Position numbers and translations under genes: made by a program. From NCBI RefSeq assembly GCF_027744825.2, contig NC_071349.1, positions 20,640,001 to 20,704,000 of the forward strand: a DNA stretch of 64,000 nt. The letters are read 5' to 3'. This document shows, one piece after another, positions 40,933-52,500 of this stretch. The notes beneath the pieces were generated by a model, which was given only the letters and a program-made list of their open reading frames with translations, had not been told where the DNA came from and made no database searches. How positions within the stretch are numbered: the first letter of the stretch is position 1; each line of letters begins with the position of its first letter. The stretch is from Synchiropus splendidus. Its lineage: Eukaryota > Chordata > Actinopteri > Syngnathiformes > Callionymidae.

Positions 40933-43011
40933 TCACCTCAGGTTCTGCAGAAACGTCCTGCAACAGGAGCACAGCAAGTGAAGCGGGAGCAGGACATGGG
41001 CAGCCAGGCCTGACCAGACTCACCTGACCACGCTGGCCAGCTGCGGGTCTTTGTAGATGTTGCTGTGAGAAAGTCCCAGGCCGGACCCGTAGGAGACCAT
41101 CTGGACCGGCACGCCGCTGTTCCGGGCTTCCTTGGCCTCCACAGCGATCTGGTGCAGCTGGAGGTGAGACGGTCAGGAGTCAGCCGCGATGAGACTCAGG
41201 CCTGGACGTCACCTCGCCGACCTTCAGGCCCATGTGGTGCGGCACCACCGCGTCGTCCTCCGAGTGCAGGATGAGCAGCGGACAGGACAACAGCTTCAGA
41301 CTGGAAGACCACCGCGTCACCAGGTGCAGCAGAGGAACCACCAGCACCACCGCGTCTCAACTCACTTCTCATCGTTCGCAAACTTAATGTTGTTCTTTTC
41401 CAAGATGCTCCACAGCAACTGCTCAAATCCGGGCAGGAACATGTAGAGCTGGGGTGGCACAGCATCACACGGAGGTCCTCACAGGGCTGAGAGCCACACA
41501 CACACACGCACACGCAGGAAAACCTCACCTGACTCAGCCGGTGCTGAACAACCACCTCCCCGATCTTCGTGTAGGGAGCCTCCAGAATCAGCGCGTCAAT
41601 GGCGACCCCTGGAGGATGGATCCGGTAAGACACGAGGCAGTCGTTGCTCAGCAGAGTCGGGGTCAACGTTACCCTGCCGCTGCAGCTGCACGGCCGCGTT
41701 GGTGGCGACGCTAGAAGGAGACGCCGTCGTTACCTCCCTGACCACGCCCGCTTTACAGAGCACAACTCACCCGGAGCCCAGTGAGTGGCCCCAGAGCAAC
41801 AGCGGACCGGCGCCGGCTCCGGCTCCATGCTTGACCCACTTGTACAGGTGGAGGGCGTCACTGGTCAGTCCGGCTTCGCTGGGCTCCCCGGTGGAGTCAC
41901 CGAAACCTGCCCGGAAACTTCTCCGTCACATGACCATAAGACTGTGGTGAGGGAGCAGGTCTCACCTCTGTAGTCCAGAGACAAGACGTGGCACCCGGCT
42001 GCACTCAGCATCTGAAACCCAAAACCAGCAGCTGAAGGTGGGACCTGGTGTCTGGACCTCAACGTTACCTTCACCAGCTGCACCCTGTGACTGAGGGCCC
42101 TGCAGGAGAGACGACAGAGGGGCTCACACTCAACACCAGGCCGGGGGGGGACCCAGGAGCCAGGCCCTGAAGGGCCTAATCCCACCTGCTTCCTACGTTG
42201 CCATGGAGATAGATGACAACAGGAGCGCCGTCGCCGAGCGTCTCCTGGTGCCACTCAGGGCTCTTCCCGGCGGCCTCCTCCCATTGGCTGGCCGGGAGCG
42301 TGTGCCTGCGCAGCGGAGCACAGGGAGTGACACACAGCACCGGAGCCCAGAGCTGCGGCTGCGGCGACCTACCACACGCCCACAGAGACGCCCTCTTCAG
42401 TGGCCAGGTAGAGGTTCCGCGTGTGCTTCAGGAGGAGCTCGGGGCGGCTGAGATCCACCAGGAGTGGAAACCTCACTGCAGAAGACAGGAGCGGTGCTGG
42501 AGGTAAGCCACACGCCGCGGCTGCCCGGGAGGCCGTGGGCCATGACCTCACCCTCTCAGAGGGACGGTGAGGCCGGCCGACCTGATGCGCCCTCTGCTGG
42601 AGGGTCTCATCTGGACTGGACCTCACTGCCACCAACATGGGCATGAAACAACTGAAGAGCGGACCTTCCTGCTGCACGGCAGGAAAAGAAGGGGGCGGGG
42701 CTCCATGGCAGCAGAATGGATCACTTTCTCTTTCCTTCCTTCGTGGCCCCCGAGGAAGACTCGGATCTAAATCTCGAGCTCAAGCGGTTTCGTTTGCTGC
42801 TCTTTGTCGCTGCCGAGTTTCAGCAGGAACTAACTAGTTAGTGCGAGGAAGGAAGGAGCTTCCCTTCAGCCCAGGGTCAAGGTCAGGGTCCGAGGGACGT
42901 GTACTTACACAGGTGACAGAAGACCATGTGGGCCAGGATCCAGGGACACAGGTAGAGCACCACGGGCACCGAGGCGTAGACGGCGAGCAGGAGCCACAAG
43001 ACTCTCTTCAT
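40933..43011 (-). CDS. abhd12b: Abhydrolase domain-containing protein 12B
   Basis: A serine hydrolase of the ABHD12 family (ABHD12 itself is a lyso-phosphatidylserine lipase). Twelve exons, 5' to 3': 43011-42909, 42475-42373, 42305-42186, 42099-42069, 42011-41966, 41906-41771, 41710-41673, 41608-41529, 41448-41366, 41300-41213, 41157-41024, 40957-40933, giving 328 aa (human ABHD12B about 362). An N-terminal hydrophobic helix (LWLLLAVYASVPVVLYLCPW) is followed by the alpha/beta fold. The catalytic triad is intact: Ser176 in GHSLGSG, Asp262 in LHSEDD and His307 in GLSHSNIYKDP. The oxyanion-type motif YLHGNVGS is present. Some segments (KFANDEN, SCPLLILHSEDD) look closer to ABHD12 than to mammalian ABHD12B; the position between pygl and nin decides the name. 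Confidence 0.88.
42586..42600 (-). promoter_or_regulatory. CTCF-like motif, reverse, abhd12b intron 1
   Basis: TGCGCCCTCTGCTGG matches 14 of 15 consensus positions. Binding is not shown. Confidence 0.35.
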
Positions 43012-43910
43012 TCTGGCTGCTGCACGTCGGCGCCGCTCCAGTCTGAGATTGTGAAACAGAGAAATGAGGTCAACGTTCGAGCGGCAGAATCGTCAGCTGC
43101 TATTGGCTGACTTCAGTCACACACAAGCGCAGCACAAGGGAGGCATTCTGTGGCCTCTGATCCAGACACGCGGGACTCTGCCGGCTCCAGCCGGGACGGA
43201 GGGCTGCTCCGCCTTCATCGTGGTCTTCCTCCAGCTCGTGAGTCCAGCGCACCCGGTGAAGCCAGCGCTGAGGAGCCTGGCTTCAGCGGGTGCTTCTGAC
43301 CACTTGTAGCCAGCTCACCAGCCACCCTCTGACCCATGTGTCGGTCTGGCTCACGAGTGAGGGGAGGGTCCTCTCTAGCAGGGGCCAAGGTGGGGCCCTC
43401 AGTGAGACCGGCGGAGGCAACGCTGAACTTTCAGCTGACACCTGAGATAGGGATCAAAACAAACAGTCGCGTAACCCAGATACGTCGGCCAAACAAAGGT
43501 GTGGAGAGAAGTGCTGACTCACAACACGCGACTGGCCAAATCTCCGCTAGCAAGACGATGCTACATGCTAAGGAGCGGAGCGTCCCAGGGTCTCTGCCCG
43601 GACCCTGCAGTGTGGCGGGGGGCCGCCGGGGGGCAGCAGCGGCCGGAGAGGAAGGGGCGGCCTCCCGCCCCTTCCTCTCCGGCCGCTTTTCAAAAGCCGC
43701 TCCGAGGCTGGAGGAGGAGGCAAACCTCTGCTGCCGCAGCTGCGACGTCCGACCGCCCGTGTCTCCCGCCGGCAGAAATGCTGGGCAACTTTTAGAAAGC
43801 TCCGGAGATTCGCTGGACTCTCGACCTTCCGGTGAGTTTCCCGCCTCCGCTCGGCCTCGCACTTCCTCCAGCACCACACCGCCTCTCTGTGTCCGCGGCC
43901 GCCCGCTCTC
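43012..43910. promoter_or_regulatory. Probable divergent promoter region of abhd12b (-) and nin (+)
   Basis: The two genes diverge here. A CCAAT box in the minus direction (ATTGG, 43102-43106) lies about 90 bp upstream of the abhd12b ATG. A CpG-rich block at about 43590-43910 could be the nin promoter and its non-coding first exon; the first nin coding exon needs one because it starts with an acceptor at 46481-46486. Start sites are not defined. Confidence 0.4.
43638..43687. repeat. Perfect inverted repeat: 23-bp arms, 4-nt loop
   Basis: The left arm 43638-43660 (AGCGGCCGGAGAGGAAGG...) and right arm 43665-43687 (...CCTTCCTCTCCGGCCGCT) are exact reverse complements separated by CCTC. The stem is very GC-rich. 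It lies inside the CpG-rich block between abhd12b and nin. Confidence 0.95.
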
Positions 43911-44430
43911 CACACACCAGTCCACACACCAGTCCACACCAGTCCACACCAGTCCAGCTCTCCACACACCAGTCCACACACCAGTCCAGCTCTCCACACA
44001 CCAGTCCACACACCAGTCCAGCTCTCCACACACCAGTCCACACACCAGTCCAGCTCTCCACACACCAGTCCACACACCAGTCCAGCTCTCCACACACCAG
44101 TCCACACACCAGTCCACACCAGTCCACACACCAGTCCAGCTCTCCACACACCAGTCCACACACCAGTCCACACCAGTCCAGCTCTCCACACACCAGTCCA
44201 CACCAGTCCACACACCAGTCCACACACCAGTCCAGCTCTCCACACACCAGTCCACACACCAGTCCACACACCAGTCCAGCTCTCCACACACCAGTCCACA
44301 CACCAGTCCAGCTCTCCACACACCAGTCCACACACCAGTCCAGCTCTCCACACACCAGTCCACACCAGTCCAGCTCTCCACACACCAGTCCACACCAGTC
44401 CAGCTCTCCACACACCAGTCCAGCTCCGTC
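43909..44430. repeat. Composite minisatellite of CCACACACCAGT / CCACACCAGT / CCAGCTCT units
   Basis: About 520 bp of tandem 12-mers CCACACACCAGT and 10-mers CCACACCAGT, punctuated by CCAGCTCT. The plus strand is poor in G outside the CAGT and CAGCT motifs. All frames stay open, which produces spurious Ser/His/Pro/Gln- and Trp/Cys-rich reading frames. Confidence 0.95.
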
Positions 44431-46486
44431 CAGTCGCCTCGGCAGCTCTGGTTTCCTCTCTGGTTTCCTCTCTCGAATCAGAGCTGGAGTCGTCACAAGA
44501 ACCGCAGCCGACTGCCGTTTCACGTCAGGCGAAGACCTGAAGCCAAGTCTCGGGTTCTTCCTTCCTGCGACGCGGTTCATGTTCAGTTGTAGCTGAGGAG
44601 TCACCAGTTCAGTTGCTCTGAGCCGGCGGTGGCCCAAGCAAGTGGGCTGTAGATGAAGGCGGGAACTGCCATGTCCCTCCTGAGACTGAATTGAAATCAG
44701 TAACAATTCGTAACGGTGGATCACCACTGTGCAGAAAGGAACAAGAGCTCGGGACGATTCATCCGTGGAACGTGGCTATTTGGGTGACAAGTGTTTTTAT
44801 TTCCAGCCTTAGTCTGTCTGACCTATGACCCCGGCTGAAGCAGCGCTCCACCCTTGCTCTAAAGGACACCAGGGCCCGTGGCACCCGGATGAAATCTCTC
44901 AGAATGTTGGTGTGTTTTGGACCCGGCTGGTGAGGGAGTCATGTGCCCTGCGGACGTGCTTCAGTACAGATGCTGAGCAGAGTTGGGGTGTTGTGGGGCG
45001 CGCGCCATTGTCTGGGCTGAATGGGTCCTGGAGTCTGGGGTCTTGTGAGGGGACTCCTGACTCTGGGCAGCTGGAAGCCGTGGGGGGAAGGCGCCATTTG
45101 CATTTTCCTCCAGAAACAGTCACCAGACACAGACTCTTCAGATAATGGCTGGTGAACAGAGGGCGCTTCCTGCAGGTCCTCTGATTCTTAACCAGAGCCC
45201 ATGGCATCTCCGTGTTTCCCACCTCTGGGTCGTGAGACGCTGAGCCTTGATACACGAGCCACATACGGTGGCAGTAGTGAGTCAGTGAACTGACTTGACA
45301 GCTGTGAGAGTGACCAACGATGGAGAAGTTCGTGGAAAGAAACTATGATAAAGAAAGTGGTGGCGCCCCCTACAGTACACACTGTTGATGAAAGCACCTG
45401 TTGGAGCAGTTTTAAAATTAATTACGACATTATGTGGCGATACTTCTATTTACACTTATATCTTCTATGGAGTTTAAATAAAATGCATAATTTTTATGTT
45501 ATGACATTTGGACATGGTTTTGTTATATTTATTTTCTTCTGAATTTTATTCAGTTTGCATCAAGTGTTTTTTTTTTTTTTGTTTTTTTTTCTCTTTAGTC
45601 AATTTTTTCCATGACAAATAGCTTTGCACCGATCACATGGTCTCATGTCAATTCACAAGGTTTTGGTTTGTTTACGTGTCTGTAGATTAAATATGGTTGT
45701 TGATCACCGATGAAATCAAAAGTCATGGATCAGTTCTTGTGATCCTGGGTCCGTCTACCCAACACTTCCGTCGGCTGATTCACTGGAACCTTCTGTCAGA
45801 CCAGACATGATGGCATGATGGATTAGCCTCGTAACATGAGTGACATTTGCGTAGAACCTGAAGTGGAGCCGACCGGCCTGCGGTGCGTCTGGTCCTCCAG
45901 TTCTGGAGGAGATTACGACCGCGCCCTCACTGTGCAAGCAAGATGTGTCAACAGCAGGTTTCATGCGACTGCAGGCCGTGGCGTTGTGAGACTGTCGTCT
46001 GCTGGTCCTGCGACTGTGGCCATGCATTTTGGGCCCACACCTGTAGCTGGCCCTTGGAGAGGCTGCCCCTCTATGACTCTAGAACGGAGTACCGTCTGGG
46101 GGAACCACGGCTGTCGAACTTGCAGATTTTCTCAGTTGAAACTGAAGCCTGACATTTACAGAGCCGCTCTGTGATTGTGTGTGATTCTGACCCGAAGCTG
46201 GGCTTAATTTGGTGCCGAAATAGCAGCGCCACCACGTCATCCCAGCTCAAGGAGCCTCGGCCAGGGCCAGACCCCATGCTCTAATCCCTGTGATGGGATT
46301 AGCCAGAGCCTCCTCTGCCTGAGCAGCCTGAAGGAGCGGCCTGGACCTGGAGCCTCCTGGCCGCTCGGTGGTGGTGGTGGAGCAGCATGCGCCGCCCACC
46401 ATGGAGCCTTTGCTGGTGCCGTGCCGCTTGCCTTGCTGGTGCGTCAGAAGTGGTGAGTGACGGAGGCTCTCTGCTCTGTGTGGCAG
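44431..46486. other. Spacer before the first nin coding exon, no gene recognised
   Basis: No conserved exon was seen. A markedly AT-rich stretch with T runs lies at 45400-45720, unlike the GC-rich surroundings, and may be a decayed insertion. Part of this interval is probably nin intron 1. Confidence 0.5.
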
Positions 46487-46507
46487 GGCAGGCTGCGCTG
46501 CTGTGGG

Positions 46508-49500
46508 ATGGAAGACGCCCCAGCGCAGGACAGCTACGAGGAGCAACTCAGACAAGTCTTTGACGGCTTCGACGCCAGCGGCTGTGGGTCGCTCAGCTCC
46601 GATGAACTCGCCGACCTCTGCCTTGCGCTGCATCTGGACGATGCTGCCCCGCTTCTGCTGGACGCTCTGCTGCAGGACCAGGACCGACTCACCTCCAGGG
46701 TAGGTCCGGCACGCACTCTCACACATGCGCGCACACACGCAGAGAGTTGCTCATCTGTGCGGGAGGGCGGGGGCTGTGAGGAGGTCTCACTCTGTAGAGA
46801 AAACGAGGGGCAGCAGTCAGAGCAGTGTGACGTCACGGGCGACTAACCCGGTCAGACTGGATCTAGTTCAGGTAGTTTTCAGGCAGCTCACTTTCTTTTT
46901 TGAGAACCTGAAAGCTGGCAGCTCAGGTCTTTGATCCCATGTGACCCGAGGCGGGTGCCGTGACATGTCTTTGTAGTGGAAGTGGAACCTGTGTCTCCAG
47001 AGTTGGGTGTTCCTGGAGCAGCTCCTCTGGTGAGGCTGGAGTGTAGAGTCCCAATGAAAGTGACTCCCGAGGGAGTGTGGCGTCTGGCGTCACCTCCTCC
47101 GTCTTCTGCATCGCCACGTGTTTTCATGGTTGTGTGAAGGAAGAGTGCGGCTGTCTTTTGTCCGGTGTGCTCCCTCCACCCCCCACAAGCCCCTCACCCC
47201 CTGACTCGCACAAAGAGACTCTCCATATTCAGGGGTTGCAGCTGTTGATCCAAGCGTGTGACCTCGGAGCCCTGGGCTGTTGTGTGTTTCAGGTGGACTT
47301 CCAGCAGTTCAAGAGTGCGCTGATCCTGGTGCTGTCGTCTCCACCGGCACAGCAGGAGCCTGCGGCCGAGCCAGGTAGGCCCGGGCTCACGGCGTGTTCC
47401 GGCAGGTGGAGTGAGTCGCTGCGAGCTCGGACCGGACTCACCCCTGGCTCACTCAGACAACCAATATAATATTCTCCTAAAGTTCAAGCTTCTTGTTGAT
47501 GCTTCCTTGAGCAGAAGCAGTCAGGAAGCAGGCAGTGATGAATGTTTCTTGGGGTCACGTGTTGGTTTATTTCGGGGCCCACTAGTGCGGCACGCTCCTG
47601 AGCCGGGCCCATCTGCTGTGGTCTCCTCAGAGTCTGCTGAGATCCAGCCCAAGTTTGTGAAGGGCACCAAGCGCTATGGACGACGCTCCACCCCAGAATT
47701 CCTCCAGCCAGTTTCAGACGTCACCGAGCTCACCCAAGCCGCCGAGGGAGGGGAGCGGGAGGAGAGCGATGAGTCAGCAGTTCCCAGGAAGCGTGAGGTA
47801 AGAGCCCGGCGGCCGCGAAGGACGCCGTCCCTCCGTCCTTGCATTCACTGCGCCTCAGTGCCGCGGCGTTATTCCTGGCTAATCAGCTTAGCGGCATGCA
47901 AGGCCTGGAGTGTCATGCGCTCCCGTCGCCACGGCATCACTGAGGCGGTCTGGTCTGGCTGGTGACCCGGACTCTGAGCTCACCAGGGTTTAGCTGCTTA
48001 CGTGAGAATTGTAATTCAGAATTGTAGCTTGGACTGAAGCTGCTGCGACCTGACCTCGCAGGCCCGCGAACCGCCAGGAAGGTGGGGGCTTTCAGCTTCC
48101 GTTTCTCTGTCGTGCAGTAGGCCCCGCCCACATTTTTGTGTCCGCCATGATGTTGGAGGTTGGACACGTCATCATCCAAGTGGCGCTCAGCTCTGCCCTT
48201 CACGTGTCCCCACTCACACGCTGAGCGAGGCGTCAGAAAAGTGGAGCACCCACGTGGTTGGTATCATCATGTTCCAAAGTTTCCTCTTGGAATGTTGACC
48301 AGTTTGAGCAGCGCGGCTCTGTTCAACTGGGACTTGAACTGGCTTCTGAAGCCGGTGTCTTCTGCTGGTGTGCGGAGGCGGGGCTTGTGCGCCCGACGCC
48401 TCGCAGATGTCCAAACACCGTCTCAGGCACCGACCTGAAGCGTGTCGTGGCATCCGCTGTTGTCGGCGCAGATGCGCGGGTCAGAGGTGTCTGCGGCTGA
48501 AAGGGGGTGCAGGGCGGAACAATGAGACCGCCCCCCCCCCCTTCTCCTGAATGCCTCCACACCATGCATCAGAACTCCACTTGCAGAATCCCATCTGTTC
48601 TTCATTCCTCCAGACAATAGCTGACTGAGGTCCATGTGGGTCGGACCTCAGAAGGTCACACTCCACACAGCCCCTCCTGGTTTCATTCACCACAAAGACG
48701 CTCAGTCACTCCCTTGTATTTCTATTTCTTAGCCGTTTTCATGAACCAGAACCGAGACTGATGTGATACACTGTATCTTCAGAGCTGCTGTTCCGCAGAG
48801 CTCCTCCTTGTGAAAGTGCTCTTTCCACGTGGACAAATCTCGGTGTCTTTAATCCATGTCCGCGCTGAGGGGGCTGAAGTCTCTGGTGACCTGTGAGCTC
48901 CACACTCTTGTCCGTGGCTTCCTTGTCACTCTGGCGTGTGTGTGTCTCTCCATCAGCGCTGGAACGCTCAGGAGCCCAGCACGGAGGAGTTTGAGGCTGA
49001 AGGTACGAAGGCGTGGCGGTGGCAGCTTCTTCTCCAGTTCGGCCAGCGCTTCACGGCGCCCTCCTGTCCCCACAGGTCAGATGCACCTGTGGAACCCCGA
49101 CGAGCCCGGCACCCCCCGGAAGCCCAGCGCTCCCCTGACGGCCCGTCTGCAGGAGCGCGTGCGGGAGGCCTGCGAGCACCTCTCCATCTGCTGGGACGGC
49201 TGTGCCAGCCTGGTGGAGCTGCTCTCCCTGTGTGAACACCTGGGCTTGGAGGTCCGAGTCGGCACGAAGGCTCCGCCGCCAGCTGCTGCCTCACTCTGCT
49301 GCTTTGCTCCAGATTAACGGAGACGTGATCCAGAGCTTGAATGGCGAGGAGGTCAGGAACGTTCAGGAGTTTGTGTCCAGTCTGGTGAGCTTCAGCGCCC
49401 CCCCCACACCCTCCGCCTCCACCCCGTACAGACAGCTGAAGAGGCTCCACTCCACGCAGGTGAGTCGCCCTCTTCCCCGCCTCACCTGGTGGAGTGTAAC

Positions 49501-52500
49501 CCAGCTTTGTGCCGGCAGCCCTTCGATGACGACGGCCGGCGCACGGCCAACCCCTCCTCGCTGACCTGCACCATCGGAACGCGGCTCTTCTCCACACTGG
49601 ACGACGGCACTGGTTTCACCGCGGTTGAATACCTGGTCGACGCTTGGTTGGACGAAGGGATCGAGAACAGCAGCGAGATCCTGCAGGTCCGTCAGTCTGC
49701 AGGGCCTCAGCCTGCGCTGCTCTGGGCCTCCTCCTCCATCTCCGGTGTCCTCTTCCAGGCGCTGAACTTTGACTTGGATGGGAAGCTGAGTCTCAGTGAC
49801 CTGACCTTGGCGCTTGAAAACGAGCTGCTGGTCAGCAAGAACGGGATTCATCAAGCTGCCGTGGCCAGTTTCAAAGCTGAGATCCGATACCTGCTGTGAG
49901 TCTGGGCCTGATGACGTTCTCCTGGCTGCTGTGGTGTCACCGTCTGTGTTCCCCGCGCAGGGAGTGTGTGGAGACGGAGCACAGAGAGAAGGAGAAGCTC
50001 CGCTCGGACCTGGAGAAGGCTGAGAGGCTGAAGACTCAACTGGCTGCTGAGGTGGATGAACATCACTCGTCCATCGAGCAGAGCAACACCTTGAATCTGA
50101 GGTGACCTGAAGTGATGAGCTGCCGATGCTGCTGTGGATGGAGGCGTGAGTCCTGAGGCCTCCTGCTGTCTGCAGAAAACTGGAGCAGGAGCACCGGGAG
50201 AAGCTGGCGGCGGTTCGAGCGCAGCTGAGCCGGGAGCTGGAGCAGGTCCAGCAGCAGGCGGCGCTGCAGAGGGAGGAGCTGGAGGCCCAGATCCACAAGT
50301 GCAGGGATGACGAGTCCCTCCTCAGGGACCACCTGTCCGTCACCATGAAGGTCAGAGACAGTCCAGACCGCACTCATGGGAACTGGAACTTTAGTTACTC
50401 AAACACTGGGGTGACGGCGTCAGTTGTGTGCTGCCTTTGGTCCGTTTGTTCATGTGAAGCATGAGTCAGAATAAATGATGTTTGGTCTTCATCTTGGATC
50501 TTCCGACCATTGCTTTGATGTTCGCTTTTGTGCTGCAGGAAAACAGGCGTCTGGAAATGGAGGTGCTGGAAAGCAGCGAGCGGATAGTGGAGCTGCGAGC
50601 GCAGGTCTCCAAACTCCACACCAGCCTGGGCAGCGTGCTGACAGAGAAGGTGCTGCAGGAGCTGAGCGGATGCTTCCAGCTGTGGCTGCTGACTCTGACC
50701 GCTCTCACTGTCTCCTCCAGTTTGGGGACTTGGACCCCGGCAGTGCCGAGTTCCTCCTGCAGGAGGAGCGCGTCCGTCAGCTCCAGTCTGGCTACGAAGC
50801 CCGCTGCAGGGTGAGTCCCGAAGCCTCCTCCTGTGCTCTGTGGTGTAAGTGCTGCGCTCCTCTCTTGAAGGAGCTGCAGGACCGTATTGACGAGCTGCAG
50901 TCGGAGCTGCAGGAGCTCCACACGCTGGCTCCCAGCCACACGTCCTGCCACAGGCCTCTCTCTGAGGAGCTGGAGAGCAAAAGTCCCGGCATGGAGTCGG
51001 ACCCAGGTACCTTCAGCCTGTGCGGGAAGCCTCAGCGTGGTGTTTGAACCCTGCTGGTGATGTGTGCTGCGGCAGGCATCGGGTCGGAGGAGGTCCATCC
51101 TTTCAGCCTGAGCCTGGAGGCGGAGATGAAGCTGGAGCAGCTGAGAGAGCAGCATGGCCGAGAAATGGAGCTTCTGAGGAACCAGCTGGAAAACAAGGTG
51201 ACTGGTCGAGTGTTGGAGGGAGTGGGTCACCAAGTCCAGACCAGGACCGCTCAACGTGATCCCAGCCTCTCTCTGAGCGCCATGATGTTCATCGTGTTCA
51301 TTCATCCCCTCAGATTAATGAGCTGAACAGGACGTTGGAAAGTCAGGGCTCCAGCCTCCAGGACCAGGCAGCCGTCTCTCATCAGCACCAGGAGGAGCTG
51401 CAGGGCCTGAGGGAGCAGCTGTCCAGAGCCCAGCAGCGCAGGGATGAGCTCCAGAGCCAGCTCGAGCAGGCGGCGCTGGAGCGGAGCCACGCCGCTGAGA
51501 AGGAAGCGGCGGAGCTGCAGCAGCAGGAGGAGATGCTGGGAGATCTGCGGCTGCAGCTGCTGGAGGCCAGCGACTTGAAGACCGGTCTGGAGGAGCAGCT
51601 GAAGATGGCCCAGCTCCAGAAGGCTGCCATGGAAAGCCAACTGGAGGAGCTCCGAGAGCAGCACCGCAGGGACCTGGCAACCATGGAATCTGACTTGAGG
51701 GAGAAGATTGCTGCACTTGAGGAGGACAAGAAGGACTTTGAGAAGGAGACAGCGCTGCTCCGGCAGAAGTATGAGGCGGAGCTTCAAGCCCAACTGCGAG
51801 AAGCAGACTGTAAGTTGGAGGAGGAACGTGCCAAAGTGGAGCAGGAGCTGAAAGATCTGTGGCAGACGGAACGAGCTCAGCTGGAGGAGCGGAGTAACGA
51901 CCTCCTGCAGGCTCTCCTGGAGGACGCCATGCTGAAGCTGGTCCAGGAGCAGGAGGAGAAGGAGAAGCAGTGGCAGAGCGAGAAGGCTGACCTCCTTCAG
52001 CAGCACAGGGAGGCTGAGGAGAGGGCCCAGCTGCAGGAAGAGCTGAAGCAGGAGTGGGAGGAGGAGAGGCTGCAGCTGGAGGAGGACTACCAGGCAATGC
52101 TCCAGGAAAGACTCCACCAAGAGAGAGGGAAGTTTGAGGCGGAGAAGCAGGAACTTGAAAAAGCGCTGGCAGGTTCACTGGAGGAGGAGAGGGCCCGCCT
52201 GGAAGAGGCTCACCGGGAAGCTCTCCAGACCCTGACCACCAAGCACTCGGAGGAAAGGAACTCGCTCTCCATCACGCTGAGGAAGCTGCGGGAGGACATC
52301 GCCCAGGAGAGGTGAGATGCATGACCTTTGACCTCAGCGGCTGCTGTTGCTGTTTCACAGGCCCATCCGCTTCCAGTTTGCACCGTGGTCCAGCAGAATG
52401 TTCAGGTCCTCCTGTTGCACCTGTTGTCACTGCTCACACGGGGGTTTGATAAACCTGACCTGCCCAGTCCGATTGCTTGTCATGTTTCATCTGTTCTGGA

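Noticed and set aside
43336..44727. Open frames of 250-420 codons on both strands, including a Trp/Cys-rich repeat protein
   Set aside because: All frames are open across the minisatellite; the periodicity is that of the DNA repeat, with no conserved protein.
51302..52178. Leu-rich and Pro/Ala-rich minus-strand frames opposite nin
   Set aside because: Antisense of Glu/Gln-rich coiled-coil codons, a known artefact of such exons.
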